A DNA stretch of 64,000 nt from Erythroxylum novogranatense (Eukaryota > Streptophyta > Magnoliopsida > Malpighiales > Erythroxylaceae): the NCBI GenBank assembly GCA_029891385.1, contig CM057228.1, positions 85,176,964-85,240,963 on the forward strand. The letters run 5' to 3'. The translations under genes were made by a program, and so were the position numbers. How positions within the stretch are numbered: position 1 is the stretch's first letter; every line of letters starts with the position of its first letter. This document shows positions 46,721 through 58,620 of the stretch, one piece after another. Below the pieces are notes generated by a model that saw only the letters and a list, made by a program, of their open reading frames with translations, searched no databases and was not told the origin of the DNA.

Positions 46721-47832
46721 CACAAGGAAAATTGCTATCTAGTCGGCTAATTCTCAATCCAAGCATTCTCAATTCACAACACCAATATAACAAGTATATA
46801 AACCTTTATATTAATGTGCTAATGAAACATTTTCATCAAATCATGCATGCCATATAGTCAAACTATATAGAAAAACTTGAAACCGATTAATCACTATTAA
46901 TCACTAGATTTCCACATAATTTTAAGAATATCAAATTATCATGCTAAGTATCTCTAGGTAGGCTACACGTTATCAAGATTACTCCGCACTTGTCACAAAA
47001 ATTGCGACGGCCAAAATAACCAAGATAACGGAATAATCTAACGAGACGCTAAAGTGACCTATTCGACATCCAAAATTATTGGAAACCAAATTTCAAGAAT
47101 CTCATTTTGGAATGCATACCAGATCAATATAACACATTTTAATCACATTAAAATGATTCAAGGCATTGAAATTCAGAAATACACAACCAATCATTTCAAA
47201 CAAAACAGCCCCAGCAACTTTCTCAAAACTGCCAAGCTCTGCCTTTTGCTCGAAATAATCATTGAAACAATTTCAATAAATGCTGAGAAAATTACAGAGG
47301 TTAGTACATGTTCATAACATGCTCCATGAATTTTTTTTAGGATTTATTTCCAACAAAAACTCATCAAACCTCAGCAATCTAGCCGAAACAGAATCTGTGT
47401 TTTCAACACAGACATTCCCAGCAGCATACAATAAATTCGGAAATAAATAGTAAATCACCTTGAAAACATTTTTCCATCCACAGAGACATACAAAAACATC
47501 TTAGGGACGTGTCGGTGAAAACCAATCCGAAAATTTTGTTTTCTAGAATTTATTCTCGAATTTACAAGTATACCTGTTTCAGAAATGTTCAACAGGACAG
47601 CATCCGAAACTTAGGGAATCAAATTAGCAAAATCATATCAAACGACATTGATAAATTTTTTCCCTTTATAGAAACATTCAGAAACATCTCATGAGCAGGT
47701 CTATGCAAGAAAATTTTGAAAACCCTAATTCTGGACAGAATTCGAAATATACATAGGCAGCATGCTACACAGCTCAATTCACAAAGGAACTCCGACCTAG
47801 TTATCATTATAACTGTTTATACAACACAAGTG

Positions 47833-47844
47833 TCTCTGATACCA
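47833..47844 (-). other. Primer-binding site of copia E
   Basis: TGGTATCAGAGA on the minus strand, one base from the right LTR. Complementary to initiator tRNA-Met. Fixes the element on the minus strand. 45799-47832 is non-coding leader. Confidence 0.9.
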
Positions 47845-47845
47845 C

Positions 47846-49965
47846 TGTAGGAAAATCCCGGGGTGTCCATCACATGGACATAGTGCGGAAAACAAAACTT
47901 TTTGTTTCGGGAAGTTCAAAGCCAGGATCCATGTGTAAGTATAAATAGTCAAACCATAACGACTAAAGGAGACCGTCTCTAACAGATCCACGCAGAGGTC
48001 GGAAACCTAACCGGGACAAACCATTTGACCCGGGAATAGCTAGACTAAGGAAAAGACTGCTAGATCTTACCTTAGCCTTGGAGAGCAAGTGATCAAGCCT
48101 TGAGGAAGCACCTTGGAGATGAGAGAGAATTGAGAGAAGCCTTGAAAAATCAAAATTTTCTATCAAACTTCAATGAAGTATTCGGCCATCACCATGAACC
48201 AACGAGCTTCTCCTCTTTCTTAACACTTAAGGCTTACTTGAATGGCTTTTAACTCCTTAAAAGCCAATTAATCAACAGCTAAGGGTCTCCCACGGGAGAC
48301 TATTAGACCATTAAAAGTAAGTTAAAAGATAACTTTGACCAAGTCAAAGTTCTCTCTTATCTCCTTTTAGCACATCCACCAAACATGCTACTTATTCTTG
48401 CTTTTAACTTGTCCCTTTAACTAATTAAAGGGACAATTAAAGCTTGAATGGGAGAGAGCCACGTTAGTGGCTTAGGAAATAATAAACAATTAAGTTAAAT
48501 GATAAAGTTTGACTTTTCAAACTTTATCTTCTCCCATGATCAAATGACATGTGTCCACTCATATATAAATTAATTAATCTTATTAATTAAGTGATATATG
48601 GGGTTCTTCAAGCGATCCAACAAACTGGGTCGGTCTTACCTACCATCGGCCCCTTGCATCAAAAAATTGGCGGAAACCCTTTTCAGCAATGTCGATGTCC
48701 CGATCACATCGGGACATATCTCAATGTCATCGGGATCAATTTAATCCTATTGCTCTCCAGATATTGGATCACTATCTAAAACTATTTTACAGATTTCCGA
48801 GTCACTCTTATGCGTGTGACCCATTAGGTTCCCGGTTATGTTGGCCACTTAGATTAACACTTAATCTAAGCAAGTCATGAGCGGGGTCTAGCAATACATC
48901 ATGACCCCCAATTGACCGGAAAGTAATTGATTTGACTAATGAACCCGAGCTCATTAGGAACCAGATTACGAACCTTTCCATAGACAATTACCGTGCAATT
49001 CGTCCTTTCACCATCCTATACCCCACTTGGTTATGAGTATGGTCCATGTGTCAACTCTCACTAGACTTTATCTAGCCCAAGTGAAATCGGGTCTCGTCTT
49101 AGGACTCATTACTCTATATGTCCACGAAGCGCCTTCATGACATGTTCACTCCGACGCCAGAGATTTCCAAGTAATGATCCGCATAAGAGGCCATGGGTAT
49201 CTCTTCCGCTATTCCAAGTGGTGAATCCTTTATTGGCTACTCAATTACCTTCAATACCTCAAACTGCACTCCAAGCACCACCCTATGAGCGACCTCCGGA
49301 AGGCAACAAGGAATGGAGTCAAACACGTAATCAAGATTCAAGATATCCTTGAGTACCTCAAGTCTAAGGATACTTGCACCATTGCTATGATGAGATTATC
49401 ACTGACATTATAATAGAATACCCATGTGATGATCTCATGGCAGGTCATCCAATGTACTTACTACCACTAGTAAGCATCCACATGTCAAATCTAAATATCT
49501 CAATATTTACAGTTTCTGAGATCCACTGCTTGATCCAATCAAGGAATATGACATGTGCTAGTCTATTCGGATTAACAATGTCTAGTCTCGTTAATCCTAT
49601 GACTAGGGATAATTTAGATATGACATAATTGCACATGATAGGAATCTCCAGTAGTATGATCACATCATAATTTCCTTCATGCTATGTCATATATCATGGA
49701 CTTCATTAATTTGATTAAAGATCAACATCAATTCATAACAAAATGAATATCAAATAAATGAAATATGCCTTGCTTTATTTATTCATAAAGTCTGTACATG
49801 ACTATGAACAAAATGCGCTAAAGGGATTGCCTTTTAGGCACTACTCTAACAATCTAACTAAGATCGACATCCATAAGTCGACTTACACTGGTGAACAAGG
49901 CGACTTATCAGTACCGAGCAAGCATAAGTCGACTTACAAATGGTACAAGTCGACTTACACCTACA
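47846..49965 (-). repeat. LTR of copia E (5' LTR of the element)
   Basis: Matches 40274-42413 with scattered changes and indels. Palindromes AAGTCGACTT at 49875, 49926 and 49947. Ends CCTACA and is followed by the target copy TATCC. Confidence 0.92.
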
Positions 49966-50625
49966 TATCCACCATCGGATAAAGGTCAGATATTAATGAA
50001 CCCTTCAATGGGACAGTTTAGGCACTCGATCACAGCAAAATTATAATAAATGGAAAGTGAGTGTCATATTTGTGTATCAACCATGATAATATGAATGTGG
50101 ATTTTCATAAAAGTGTGAATGTGCAATTTTGTGAAAAATTTGTTATGAAAGTGAGTTAGATGTATGCAAATTGTGAAATGTGATCGAATATTTAATGCTA
50201 CTTTATGTTATTCTAATTGAGATTGTTGCATGGGTTAAGTGGACCATAGATGATGGTCACTCATTGAGTTCGCAAAACTCACCCAAAATTTGCAATTATT
50301 TTTTAGGACTCAGAAGAGTACCCCGTTGGGCAACGGGCGTATAGTGATCGCTCGAGAGTGATAGAAGAGGTCGGGATCAGTTGTGTCTACATTAGTGTAA
50401 TAACTTTTGTACCATATTATTGCGTATTTATAAGAGGACCCTCGTGGTCATTGTATTTACCGGATATGTTATAAATGCTTTCCGCATATTATGTAAGTGT
50501 ATGTTGTTTTAAAAAAAATTTATATTGTGATTTGACTGAGTGATGTAGCACGCCATCTCGCAGGGCACGGACTCGGACATCACCATCGATGTCGGGTTCG
50601 GGTCTTATGGGAGTGGGGTGTTACA
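49966..50625 (+). repeat. 5' LTR of C, second part
   Basis: Continues the LTR of C after E: the rest of hairpin domain 2 (CCCTTCAATGGGACAG, then CGATCACAGC), acceptor-like TTTTTTAG ending at 50306, and the end GTCGGGTTCGGG...GTGTTACA shared with A and B. Confidence 0.88.
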
Positions 50626-51468
50626 TTTAGGTGGTATCAGAGCCCAGAAGTACGAACTTACATGGGCATTTTCTGAATTATAAGTCAAATCGTATACAGT
50701 AAAGACATGTCATAGCAGACCGTAGAAACTGATCCCTAGTCTGAGTCCCATGGGTATAAGTCATACGTATGAACAAGTGTTAAGTGTTCCAGTATGAAAA
50801 GAGAAATGATAAATCAGCATATGAGTCAATGTGGATTATGGGCAATTGGAAAGGGGAATAGTACAACTGTGAGGATGCGAGGCCCGAGAGGCCGAGGTCC
50901 TACAGATTGTTAATAATATTCACATTGTACTGTGGTTATAAACCCTCAAATGTGATATGAATGTGAAGACAATGGCATGGGCTAATTTAGGAAAGAAGTG
51001 ATATCAAATTGAATAATGAGACTTAAAGTGTATAAATCGGGTTGAAAGAAAACAAAATTTGCTATAGCCTGGAAAGGTTAAATTTGGACATGAGAAGAAT
51101 ATCGGTTAAAAGTGATAAGAGTTAATGAGTTCACATAAGAATATGTCTATGTGTGATCAAAAGCTCAGGGATGACTGGGCAATTATGATTCTGATAAGTA
51201 TGTTCGATAAAATGGGAGAGTTGGAAATGAGAAAATAGTAGTTATAGATTCACTGTATTTGTGTTGATATGAGTATGATGGAATGTTTTGCATCGTAAAT
51301 GAGGAATCGTTAGGAAGAAACGGTAAAGGTGAGATTAAAGTGTGGAAGCCGGTCAAAAGAAATAATTCAATGGGACGTGGAAGTGAAATGTGAGCAAAGT
51401 TACGATATAATGACATATTTTTGTCTGTGAAAATGAGGTTTCATTTCCTTAGATGCTTCTGCAGTTAT
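50626..51468 (+). other. Internal region of C (5' part)
   Basis: Non-coding, similar at its start to the internal start of A. Cut by element D at 51469, left flank GTTAT. Confidence 0.75.
50632..50644 (+). other. Primer-binding site of C
   Basis: TGGTATCAGAGCC, six bases after the LTR end; initiator tRNA-Met type. Confidence 0.9.
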
Positions 51469-52126
51469 TGTTGGGCCCCAAAATTTCTTTTATTGATGTT
51501 ATTAGGTATGAATTGTGTTGATTGTATAATTTGTTGCTTTGTTTGATTGAATTGGGAGTGTTCCTGGAAAATTAAGATTAAATTGAGGTTAGTTTGGTGT
51601 AAGTGTTGATGAAAGAGTAAAATTATATGAGGGCATTATAGGAAGAACACTTAAGTTGGTAAGGTTAAGGCTTTACAAGGAGGGGCATTATAGTCCTTGT
51701 GCTTTCATTTAGGCTTAAGGAAAGGAAAATTAAAAGAAGAAAAACAAAGGTGAGAAGAGAAAGAGGGAGAGTGCCGTGGAAGAGAATAAGGGAAGAAGAA
51801 AAGTGGGGCTTAGCAATCCTTGAAGAATTTAGAAGAAATCAAAGCATCATCAAGTAAGTTTAAGTTCTTTTCTTCTTGTTTTGGTTGGATAAAACCCTAA
51901 TATAGCTTAGCATGTGTAGGAAAATGGTGGTTGAGTGGTTTATGAAAAATGGTTAGATCTCTTAGGGTTGATGATCATGTTGTGTTTGTTAATGATTTTG
52001 GGTTAGAATGAGCTTAGAAATGAAGTATAAGACATGATTTAGGGTTTAGAAGTGTTTTATTTGAAAGATGGGAGGATTAGGGTTGAAGAAAGTGAGAAAA
52101 TCAAGTTTTGGGAGGATTCTGGGCTC

Positions 52127-52190
52127 GTTCGCCGCGGCGCGCTCCAGTTTTCTAGCCACGGCGAGCGACCATTTTTCTGCGCCGACATAT
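52127..52190 (+). repeat. GC patch 1 in LTR D
   Basis: CGCCGCGGCGCGCTCC and CCACGGCGAGCGACC words in the same slot as the GC islands of A, B and C, followed by CATAACTTTTGATGTAGATG and the ACTAGAGACA flank. Confidence 0.65.
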
Positions 52191-52940
52191 TTTGGTATTT
52201 TGGGCATAACTTTTGATGTAGATGTCCAAATGAGGTGATTTTTGATTCCTTATAAACTAGAGACATAGCGATACAGGTTTAATGAAGAAATGAAGTTCTG
52301 ATTCAGTCTCTAAAGATATCAAAATTTTGATGGAAGTTGAGTGTAGATTATAGTTTCAGCATAAGGTTATTCCCAACATGATTGGGGTATAACTCCCATG
52401 TTTCTGAACCAAATGGAATGAGTTTGGTGTTGTTAGAAATTTAAAAAATGAAGAAAATTTTTATAGAAGGAAGGGTTACCAAATGTCTTCATTTATCTGG
52501 TCATAACGATCATGGAAAAGTTGACCAGAAAGTCTAGTTTTGAAAGGGTTATGGGTCAATTTTAGCACTTTTGATTTTCAAAGCTTTATGATTTTCCTTT
52601 TAATGTTGTTTGAATGAGAACTTGGTTTGTTATAGGAAACCAAGCCGACCTGATCCAATCGCAAGAGGAAGGACAACACTGAGCTTGGATTATCAAGCGA
52701 TATTAGGTGGGTAATATATTTATAGTTGTTGTGTGTATGGGCAAACTATCGTGTTTGCTTGCATGTGTGTGTGACATTGAAATTGTTGAAAATGCATTGT
52801 GATTGTGATTATGTATTGCCTTAAAAAACATTATGGAATTTTGTATGAATGGATAGATGAAGAAGCATGATGATCATGAAAAGTATGAAAACTTTTGATA
52901 AAATGATTTGAGCATGAAACGAATGAATATGTGCTTTGTT

Positions 52941-53092
52941 GGGCGAGAGAGGAACGTTTCGTTAGTCACGCACGCCGACGATAGCCTTCTCCCGCTGTTC
53001 GCTGAGGCCACGAGATCCTGAGAAATCGGACTCGTTTTGTTCACGGTATAAACTTCAGTTTATCCGTTTTGTTCCACGGAACTCTCGAGCCA
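52941..53092 (+). other. Structured module shared by LTRs D and F
   Basis: Begins GGGCGAGAGAGGAACGTTTC and ends CTCGAGC. Contains the hairpin CGG-T-ATAAACT-TC-AGTTTAT-CCG (53044-53066). The counterpart in F is 61616-61770. It lies between GTGGGT and pyrimidine-CAG sites, the slot that holds the hairpin comb in A, B and C. Confidence 0.7.
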
Positions 53093-53459
53093 TTTATTGT
53101 GCATTTCATCATTGATTGGTTAACTATGATGCATAATGAATTGTGATGTTGTGAAACATTAAATGACATGACATATTCTTGTGATGGTTATAAGATTGTG
53201 AAGTGTTGACTTGCTTTATGCTTGTGTATACACATATATATGCTTGAATGTGTGGCTCGTTGCCAATGGCTATAAATGTATAAGCCACTGAGCTTCGCAG
53301 CTCACCCTATTATCTCCCACTCCTCAGGTGTAGAACGAGAAGATCGTGATTCTTGCAAGGCATCAGAAACTCCAAGATAGTTAGAATGCATGTGTATGTG
53401 ATAGAATGTATGTGTTTGTTTGAAATTTGCATAGATGTTAGGATCGGGTTCAAAATTTG

Positions 53460-53590
53460 GGACGCTCACCGCGGCGAGACAGTCCTTCGCTGCGACGTTG
53501 GTCGCTCGTCGCGACGCGTACCCGCGAGTTTTCTGCGGCGAACCCTCGCATCAAAGCGCTTGCCGCAATGAGCATCCTATTGCCGCAACG
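53460..53590 (+). repeat. GC patch 2 in LTR D
   Basis: CGCCGCGGCGAGACAG, CTTCGCTGCGACG, CTTGCCGCAATGAGC and CTATTGCCGCAACGAGG words, close to the LTR end. Confidence 0.65.
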
Positions 53591-53722
53591 AGGCCTCCTC
53601 TTCCTGCTGCTATTTCCCTGATATTTTTTTGCATGTTTTTGTCTCTTCCTCTGCACGCCCCTTACCCGGCGTCCCCGAGGGGCCACCTCGGGATGGGGAT
53701 CGAGACCTGGGCCCAACATGTT

Positions 53723-53734
53723 TGGTATCAGAGC
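53723..53734 (+). other. Primer-binding site of D
   Basis: TGGTATCAGAGC, four bases after the 5' LTR. Confidence 0.9.
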
Positions 53735-53909
53735 TTTAGGTTTTGTGTCCTCGGCTTAGAATGCATAGTAGGATGAATTGTTTGATATATGATTATTTGT
53801 TGCATTGTTAATTGATTGATTGCATTAAGTGGCATGCATATCATGCATACATGTAGGAATTAAGATGGACATGTAGCTAATCCTTAGTGTTTATATTTGA
53901 AGGAGTACG

Positions 53910-55250
53910 ATGCCACCTCGTAGGAGGACACGAGGAGTTCTGCAAGGCTCTGTTGCACCTGACTCTCCGACTAGAGAGGAGAGTACTGATGAGTAGGTAG
54001 CCCCAGGAAATGCTGAGGCTTCTGTAGGGCTATATAGTGAGCCCATTCCATCGCAGACTCGGGAGTCGCCGGTTTTACAGGAACAAGTGCCTCCATTAGA
54101 TCCGAGACTGTTCCAGGCATTTACTCAGGCATTTGTTCAAAGCATGGGTCGATGCCACAGCCTTCCCTCACCATTGACTAAGAAGGGAGATGGTTTGACC
54201 AGTTGAGGAACTATGAAGCAGTGGATTTCTACGGGACCACTGATCCTGAGGAAGCCGAGATCTGGTTGAGGAAGACCGAGAGGGTACTGGATCAGATGGA
54301 ATGTGAGGATGATGAGAGAGTTGTGTATGCCGCAAAGTCCTTCTGGGGATGCTCTACATTGGTGGGAGGCTGTGCTGGGAGTCGATGAGACCAAGAGGGT
54401 TGGCATGACATCGAGATAAGACCAAGAGGGTTGGCATGGCAGACTTCCTTCTCGCCATAAGAAGAAATATCTGTCTGAGGTGTACATTCAGCAGAAGCAG
54501 AGGGAATTCCTCAGTCTAACCCAGAGGGAGATGACAGTTAGTGAGTACGAGCGTCGGTTCATTCAGTTGGCGAGATATGCTTCAGAGTTGGTGTTGAGTG
54601 AGGCTTCTAAATATCGCCGGTTTGAGTCTAGTCTACACTTGGCCATCAGATAGAAAGTGGTAGTGCAGAACTTTGGAGACTTTCAACAGTTGGTTGAAGC
54701 AGCGTTGAGGGTTGAGAACATTGAGAACATCAAGAGTGCTGTTAACAGGAAAAGAAAGGGAAGAGAGCAGTTCAAGAGGGGAGTCGGTACTTCTATACCT
54801 GAGAGGAGTGCCAGAACCTTCCCAGTGCAGTCTGTGGAGAGGAGCAGCGATGCGAGCCGACCGAGACCTATGAAAACTTCTACTGTTTCTCACCAAGCCT
54901 CAACGGTAGGCGACAGTAGAAGGGGAGATGGGGATAGGCCATCTATTCCTAGGTGTGAGCACTGCGGGAGACTCCATAGAGAAGAATGCTACCGATTGAC
55001 AGGAGCTTGCTTCAACTGTGGGGAGAAAGGGCACATGGCTAGAGAGTGCCCTCAGCCTCCAAGACAAGAGAGAAGCCAGATGCAAGCTTCCAAGAGATTT
55101 GAGACTGTGGGACACAAGACTTCTACAGAAGTGGGCAGTTCTGATGCAGCCAAGAGGGTGAACATTCCAGAGAGACCAAGGGGGCAGGCACTAGCTAGGG
55201 TGTTTGCAATGACACAGGAGGATGCAGAGACCGCTCCAGATGTTGTCACT
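53910..55250 (+). pseudogene. gag of D
   Basis: Start codon at 53910 (MPPRRRTRGVLQGSV). The capsid core shows NYEAVDFYGTTDPEEAEIWL and FLSLTQREMTVSEYERRF, then a basic Ser-rich linker and two zinc knuckles (CEHCGRLHREEC and CFNCGEKGHMAREC, about 54955-55053). TAG codons at 53994 and 54651 and at least two frameshifts in the core (near 54190 and 54345) break it. The part from 54657 on is open into protease. Gag would build the particle. Confidence 0.85.
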
Positions 55251-55859
55251 GGTACGATCAAATTATTTGCTCATTCATTTGTTTCATCGAGTAGAACTGT
55301 GTGTGGTAGAAATTTGAGCCCATTGGATACTCCGCTGATGGTGAGTACTCCAATCGGCCAATATATTATTATCAGTCATGTGTATAGAGAGTGTGAGATA
55401 TGTATTGGTGGGGGACTTCTAGTGGTGGATTTAATGCCATTGAAGATGGGAGGATTGGATGTGATTTTGGGTATGGACACGTTAGAGAAGTACAATGCCC
55501 ATCTGGATTGTAAACAGAAGATAGTGGAATTTGAATTGGATAACGACAGAAGAGTGGTGTTTACAGGGGACAGAAAAGCAAGCTCGCCTAGAATTGTTTT
55601 AGCTCTGACAGCAGAGAAGATGATGAGGAAGGGATGTGAGGCATTTTTGGCCTATGTGGTAGACACAAGGGCAGATAGAGGGAAACTAGAGGATATTCCA
55701 GTAGTCATGAAATTCTCGGATGTCTTTCTTGAGAAATTATCAGGACTACCGCCACCTAGGAAAATTGAGTTTCCCATTGAACTTCTTTCAGGTACTGTGC
55801 CGATTTCAATTCTGCCTTACTGGATGGCTCCGGCGGAATTGAAGGAGCTTAAGGAGTAG
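55230..55859 (+). pseudogene. Protease of D, active site deleted
   Basis: In frame with gag. VVTGTI opens the domain as usual, but the catalytic Asp-(Ser/Thr)-Gly segment that should follow is absent: the sequence runs KLFAHSFVSSS, so roughly ten residues are lost just before the HSFVS motif. The rest of the fold is present (PLDTPLMVSTPIGQ, RECEICIGG, MGGLDVILGMDTLEKYNAHL). Ends at the TAG at 55857. Such a protease could not process the polyprotein. Confidence 0.85.
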
Positions 55860-56741
55860 TTTGAGGAGTTGTTGGAGAAAGGGTTCATAAGGCCGAGATC
55901 TTCACCTTAGGGAGCTCCGGTCCTTTTTGTGAAGAAGAAAGATGGATCGTTAAGGATGTATGTGGATTACAGGAAGTTTAATCAGGTCACTGTTAAGAAC
56001 AGATATCCGCTCCCACGCGTAGATGATTTGTTTGATCAATTGCAAGGGGAAAAAGTCTTCTCTAAGATAGACTTGAGATCAGGTTACCACTAGTTGAGGA
56101 TAAAGGAGTCTGATGTGCCAAAGATTGCTTTTAGAACACAGTATCGACATTTTGAGTTTTTAGTTATGCCCTTTGGATTGACAAACACCCCTGCAGCCTT
56201 TATGGATTTGATGAATCGAGTCTTTAAGCCTTTCTTAGGCCAATTTATCATTGTTTTTATTGATGATATATTGGTCTATTCCAAGAGTGATAAGGAGCAT
56301 GAAGAGCATTTGAGGTTTGCTTTGGAGACATTGAGGAAAAACGAGTTGTATGCCAAATTCGATAAATGCGAATTTTGGCTGAGGGAAGTTACATTTCTTG
56401 GACATGTAATCTCAGAACAAGGAGTGCATGTGGATCCAAAGAAAATAGAAGTTGTGGTGAATTGGGAAGCACCGAAGAACATAGCAGAGGTGAGGAGTTT
56501 TCTGGGTTTGGCAGGTTACTACAGGAGGTTTGTGGAGGGATTCTCCATGATAGCTGCTCCGATGACTAAGTTATTGAGGAAGAATCAGAAGTTTATCTGG
56601 AGTGATGAATGCCAGAAGAGCTTTGAGGAGCTCAAGTGCAGATTGACAAGTTCTCCGATTTTGATTCTGCCTTCTGGAGATGAGGGCTATACCGTGTATA
56701 ATGATACTTCGAGGAAGGGTCTTGGTTGTGTATTGATGTAG
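55860..56741 (+). pseudogene. Reverse transcriptase of D
   Basis: Same frame throughout. [78 protein letters not shown], and intact catalytic [11 protein letters not shown] (near 56256), followed by [20 protein letters not shown] and the connection domain. In-frame TAG at 55908 (family Trp), 56091 and 56739 (family Gln). No frameshift. It would copy RNA to DNA. Confidence 0.93.
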
Positions 56742-57056
56742 GGAGACAGGGTGATAGCTTATGCTTCAAGGCAACTGAAGTCATATGAGTTGAATTATCC
56801 GACACATGATTTAGAGTTGGCAGCCGTGATCTTTGCCTTGAAAATTTGGAGGCATTATTTATATGGAGTTCAGACGAGGATCTTTACCGATCATAAGAGT
56901 CTCAAGTACTTGCTGAGCCAGAAGGAACTGAATTTGAGATAGAGAAGGTGGATCGAGTTGCTTAAGGATTATGACTTGCTGATTGAGTATCATCCAGGCA
57001 AGGCAAATGTAGTGGCGGATGCTTTGAGTAGGAAGTCTTCAATTGCCCATGTTTGG
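56742..57056 (+). pseudogene. RNase H of D
   Basis: The first acidic residue lies upstream in [15 protein letters not shown] (56694-56738). [18 protein letters not shown] and [17 protein letters not shown] follow, then a TAG at 56940, and the end DYDLLIEYHPGKANVVADAL carries the last Asp. All four acidic positions are visible. Removes the RNA strand of the hybrid. Confidence 0.9.
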
Positions 57057-58620
57057 ACAGTTTATTTGCCTTTATTGGAAGAGATGGCCAAGCTTAAGAT
57101 AAGCTTGAAGCAGGGGGAGCCAGATTGCCTTCTAGCTAACTTCCGAGTGAGATCGATACTCAGGGAGAAGGTTAGGGAGTTGCAGGCACAAGATGCAGAT
57201 TTGAGCAAACTCAGAGAGGAAATTCAGAACGGTAAGATTTTTGAAGTAGTAGTGAGAGATGATGGACTTATGACAGTGGGGAATAGGTTTTGTATCCCAG
57301 ATGTCAAGGAGGTAAAGGATGAGATTTTGGATGAGGCACACAATGCGCCTTATACCATGCACCTAGGTAGCACCAGAATGTACAGGGATTTGAGAGAACA
57401 TTTTTGGTGGAAGGGCATGAAGAGGGATGTAGTAGAGTATGTAAGTAAGTGTCTAGTGTGTCAGCAAGTCAAGGCTGAACACTAGGCACCTTCAGGCAAG
57501 CTTAAGCCCTTGTCTATTCCGGAATGGAAGTGGGAAAAGATCGCGATGGATTTTCTGATGGGTTTGCCCAAGACTGGTAGGAAGCATGATGCCATATGGG
57601 TTATTGTGGATCGGTTGACGAAGTCAGCTCACTTTCTGGCAATTAAACAAACTAATTCTTTGCATGTTCTAGCAAAGAAGTACATTGATGAGATAGTGAG
57701 ATTGCATAGGATTCCAGATTCTATAGTTTCTGATAGAGACCCTCGGTTTACTTCGAGATTTTGGAGAAGTTTGCAGGAAGCTTTAGGAACTAAGCTGAAT
57801 TTTAGTACGACTTTTCACCCTCAGACGGATGGTCAATTTGAGAGGACCATTCAGGGCATGTGTGATGGATTTCAAAGGAGTTTGGGATGAGCATTTGCCA
57901 TTAGTCGAATTTGCCTATAATAATTCATACCATTCGAGCATTCAAATGGCTCCATATGAGGCATTGTATGGGAGGAGATGTAGAACTTCGATTTGCTGGG
58001 ATGAAGGAGAGAGAAAACTGGTAGGACCAGAATTGATTCAAACAACAGTTGATAAAGTCAATTTGGTTAAGCAGCGGCTTAAGGCAGCACAGGATAGGAT
58101 GAAGAGCTACATTGATGCACACCGAAAGGAGATGGAATTTGAAGTCGGTGAGAAAGTGTTTCTTAAGACGTCTCCTTGGAAGGGAGTAATGAGGTTTGGA
58201 AAGAAGGGCAAGTTGAGTCCGAGATATGGGGTTCCTTATGAAATTCTTGAGAGGATTGGACCACTCGCCTACAGGTTGGCGTTACCCCCAGAATTGTCTC
58301 AGATCCATGATATCTTTCATGTTTCCATGTTGAGGAGGTATAGATCGGATCCTTCTCATATTATTTAGACTACTGAGGTTCAGTTAAGAGATGATTTGAG
58401 CTATGAGGAGATTCTAGTGGAGATTTTGGACACCAAGGAAAAGGTCCTCAGGAATAAGACGGTTCAGCTAGTCAAAGTCCTGTGGAGGAACCATTCGGTG
58501 GAAGAGGTGACGTGGGAGCCATTGGACGCCATGAAGGAGAAGTATCCGCATCTCTTCGATGACTCAGGTAATAATTTCGAGGACGAAATTTCTTTTAAGA
58601 GGGGGAGAAACGTTGAGCCC
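57057..58620 (+). pseudogene. Integrase of D with chromodomain-like C-terminus
   Basis: Zinc finger (HNAPYTMHLGSTRMYRDL, then CLVCQQVKAEH), TAG at 57483, core with WEKIAMDFLMGLPK, IVSDRDPRFTS and TFHPQTDGQFERTIQ, so the Asp-Asp-Glu set is present. A small deletion at about 57847-57850 shifts the frame; it resumes as RACVMDFKGVWDEHLPLVEF. The C-terminus (FHVSMLRRYRSDPSHII, TAG at 58366, then VLRNKTVQLVKVLWRNHSVE and EVTWEPLDAMKEKYPHLF) is the chromodomain-like tail of chromoviruses. Such tails guide insertion into heterochromatin. Confidence 0.9.
58598..58610 (+). other. Polypurine tract of D
   Basis: AGAGGGGGAGAAA directly before the 3' LTR start, after TTTCGAGGACGAAATTTC. Confidence 0.88.

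Larger units (their letters stand above)
40274..49965 (-). mobile_element. Ty1-copia element E
   Basis: 9.7 kb on the minus strand in the 5' LTR of C, flanked by TATCC (40269-40273 and 49966-49970). LTRs are 2140 bp (left) and 2120 bp (right) with the terminal inverted repeat TGTAGG...CCTACA. In element order: right LTR, primer-binding site, 2-kb leader, collapsed gag, protease motif, integrase, RT, RNase H, left LTR. Integrase before RT defines copia. The RT resembles TNT1-94-type proteins; lineage not resolved. All coding parts are damaged. Confidence 0.92.
37820..51468 (+). mobile_element. Non-autonomous long-LTR element C (5' part in window)
   Basis: The 5' LTR starts TGTAACATCCCATC at 37820, is split by copia E, and ends GTGTTACA at 50625. 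A primer-binding site for initiator tRNA-Met and 0.8 kb of interior follow before element D interrupts it at 51469. The interior start matches that of A (GTGGTATCAGAGCCCAGAAG, TTACATGGGCATT). Left flank ACTTT (37815-37819). The 3' half lies beyond the window or inside the D nest. Confidence 0.85.
51469..53718 (+). repeat. 5' LTR of D
   Basis: 2250 bp, TGTTGGGCCCCAAAATTTC to TGGGCCCAACA, a good terminal inverted repeat. GTAAGT-like donor at about 51851, small GC patch at 52127-52190, TTATAG acceptor-like site near 52636, structured module at 52941-53092, CTCCTCAG acceptor-like site near 53326, second GC patch at 53460-53590. Confidence 0.92.

Noticed and set aside
53994..58368. Stop-codon reassignment or suppressed TAG codons in D
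   Set aside because: This is a nuclear plant retrotransposon with further damage (protease deletion, integrase frameshift). C-to-T decay explains the TAG codons more simply.
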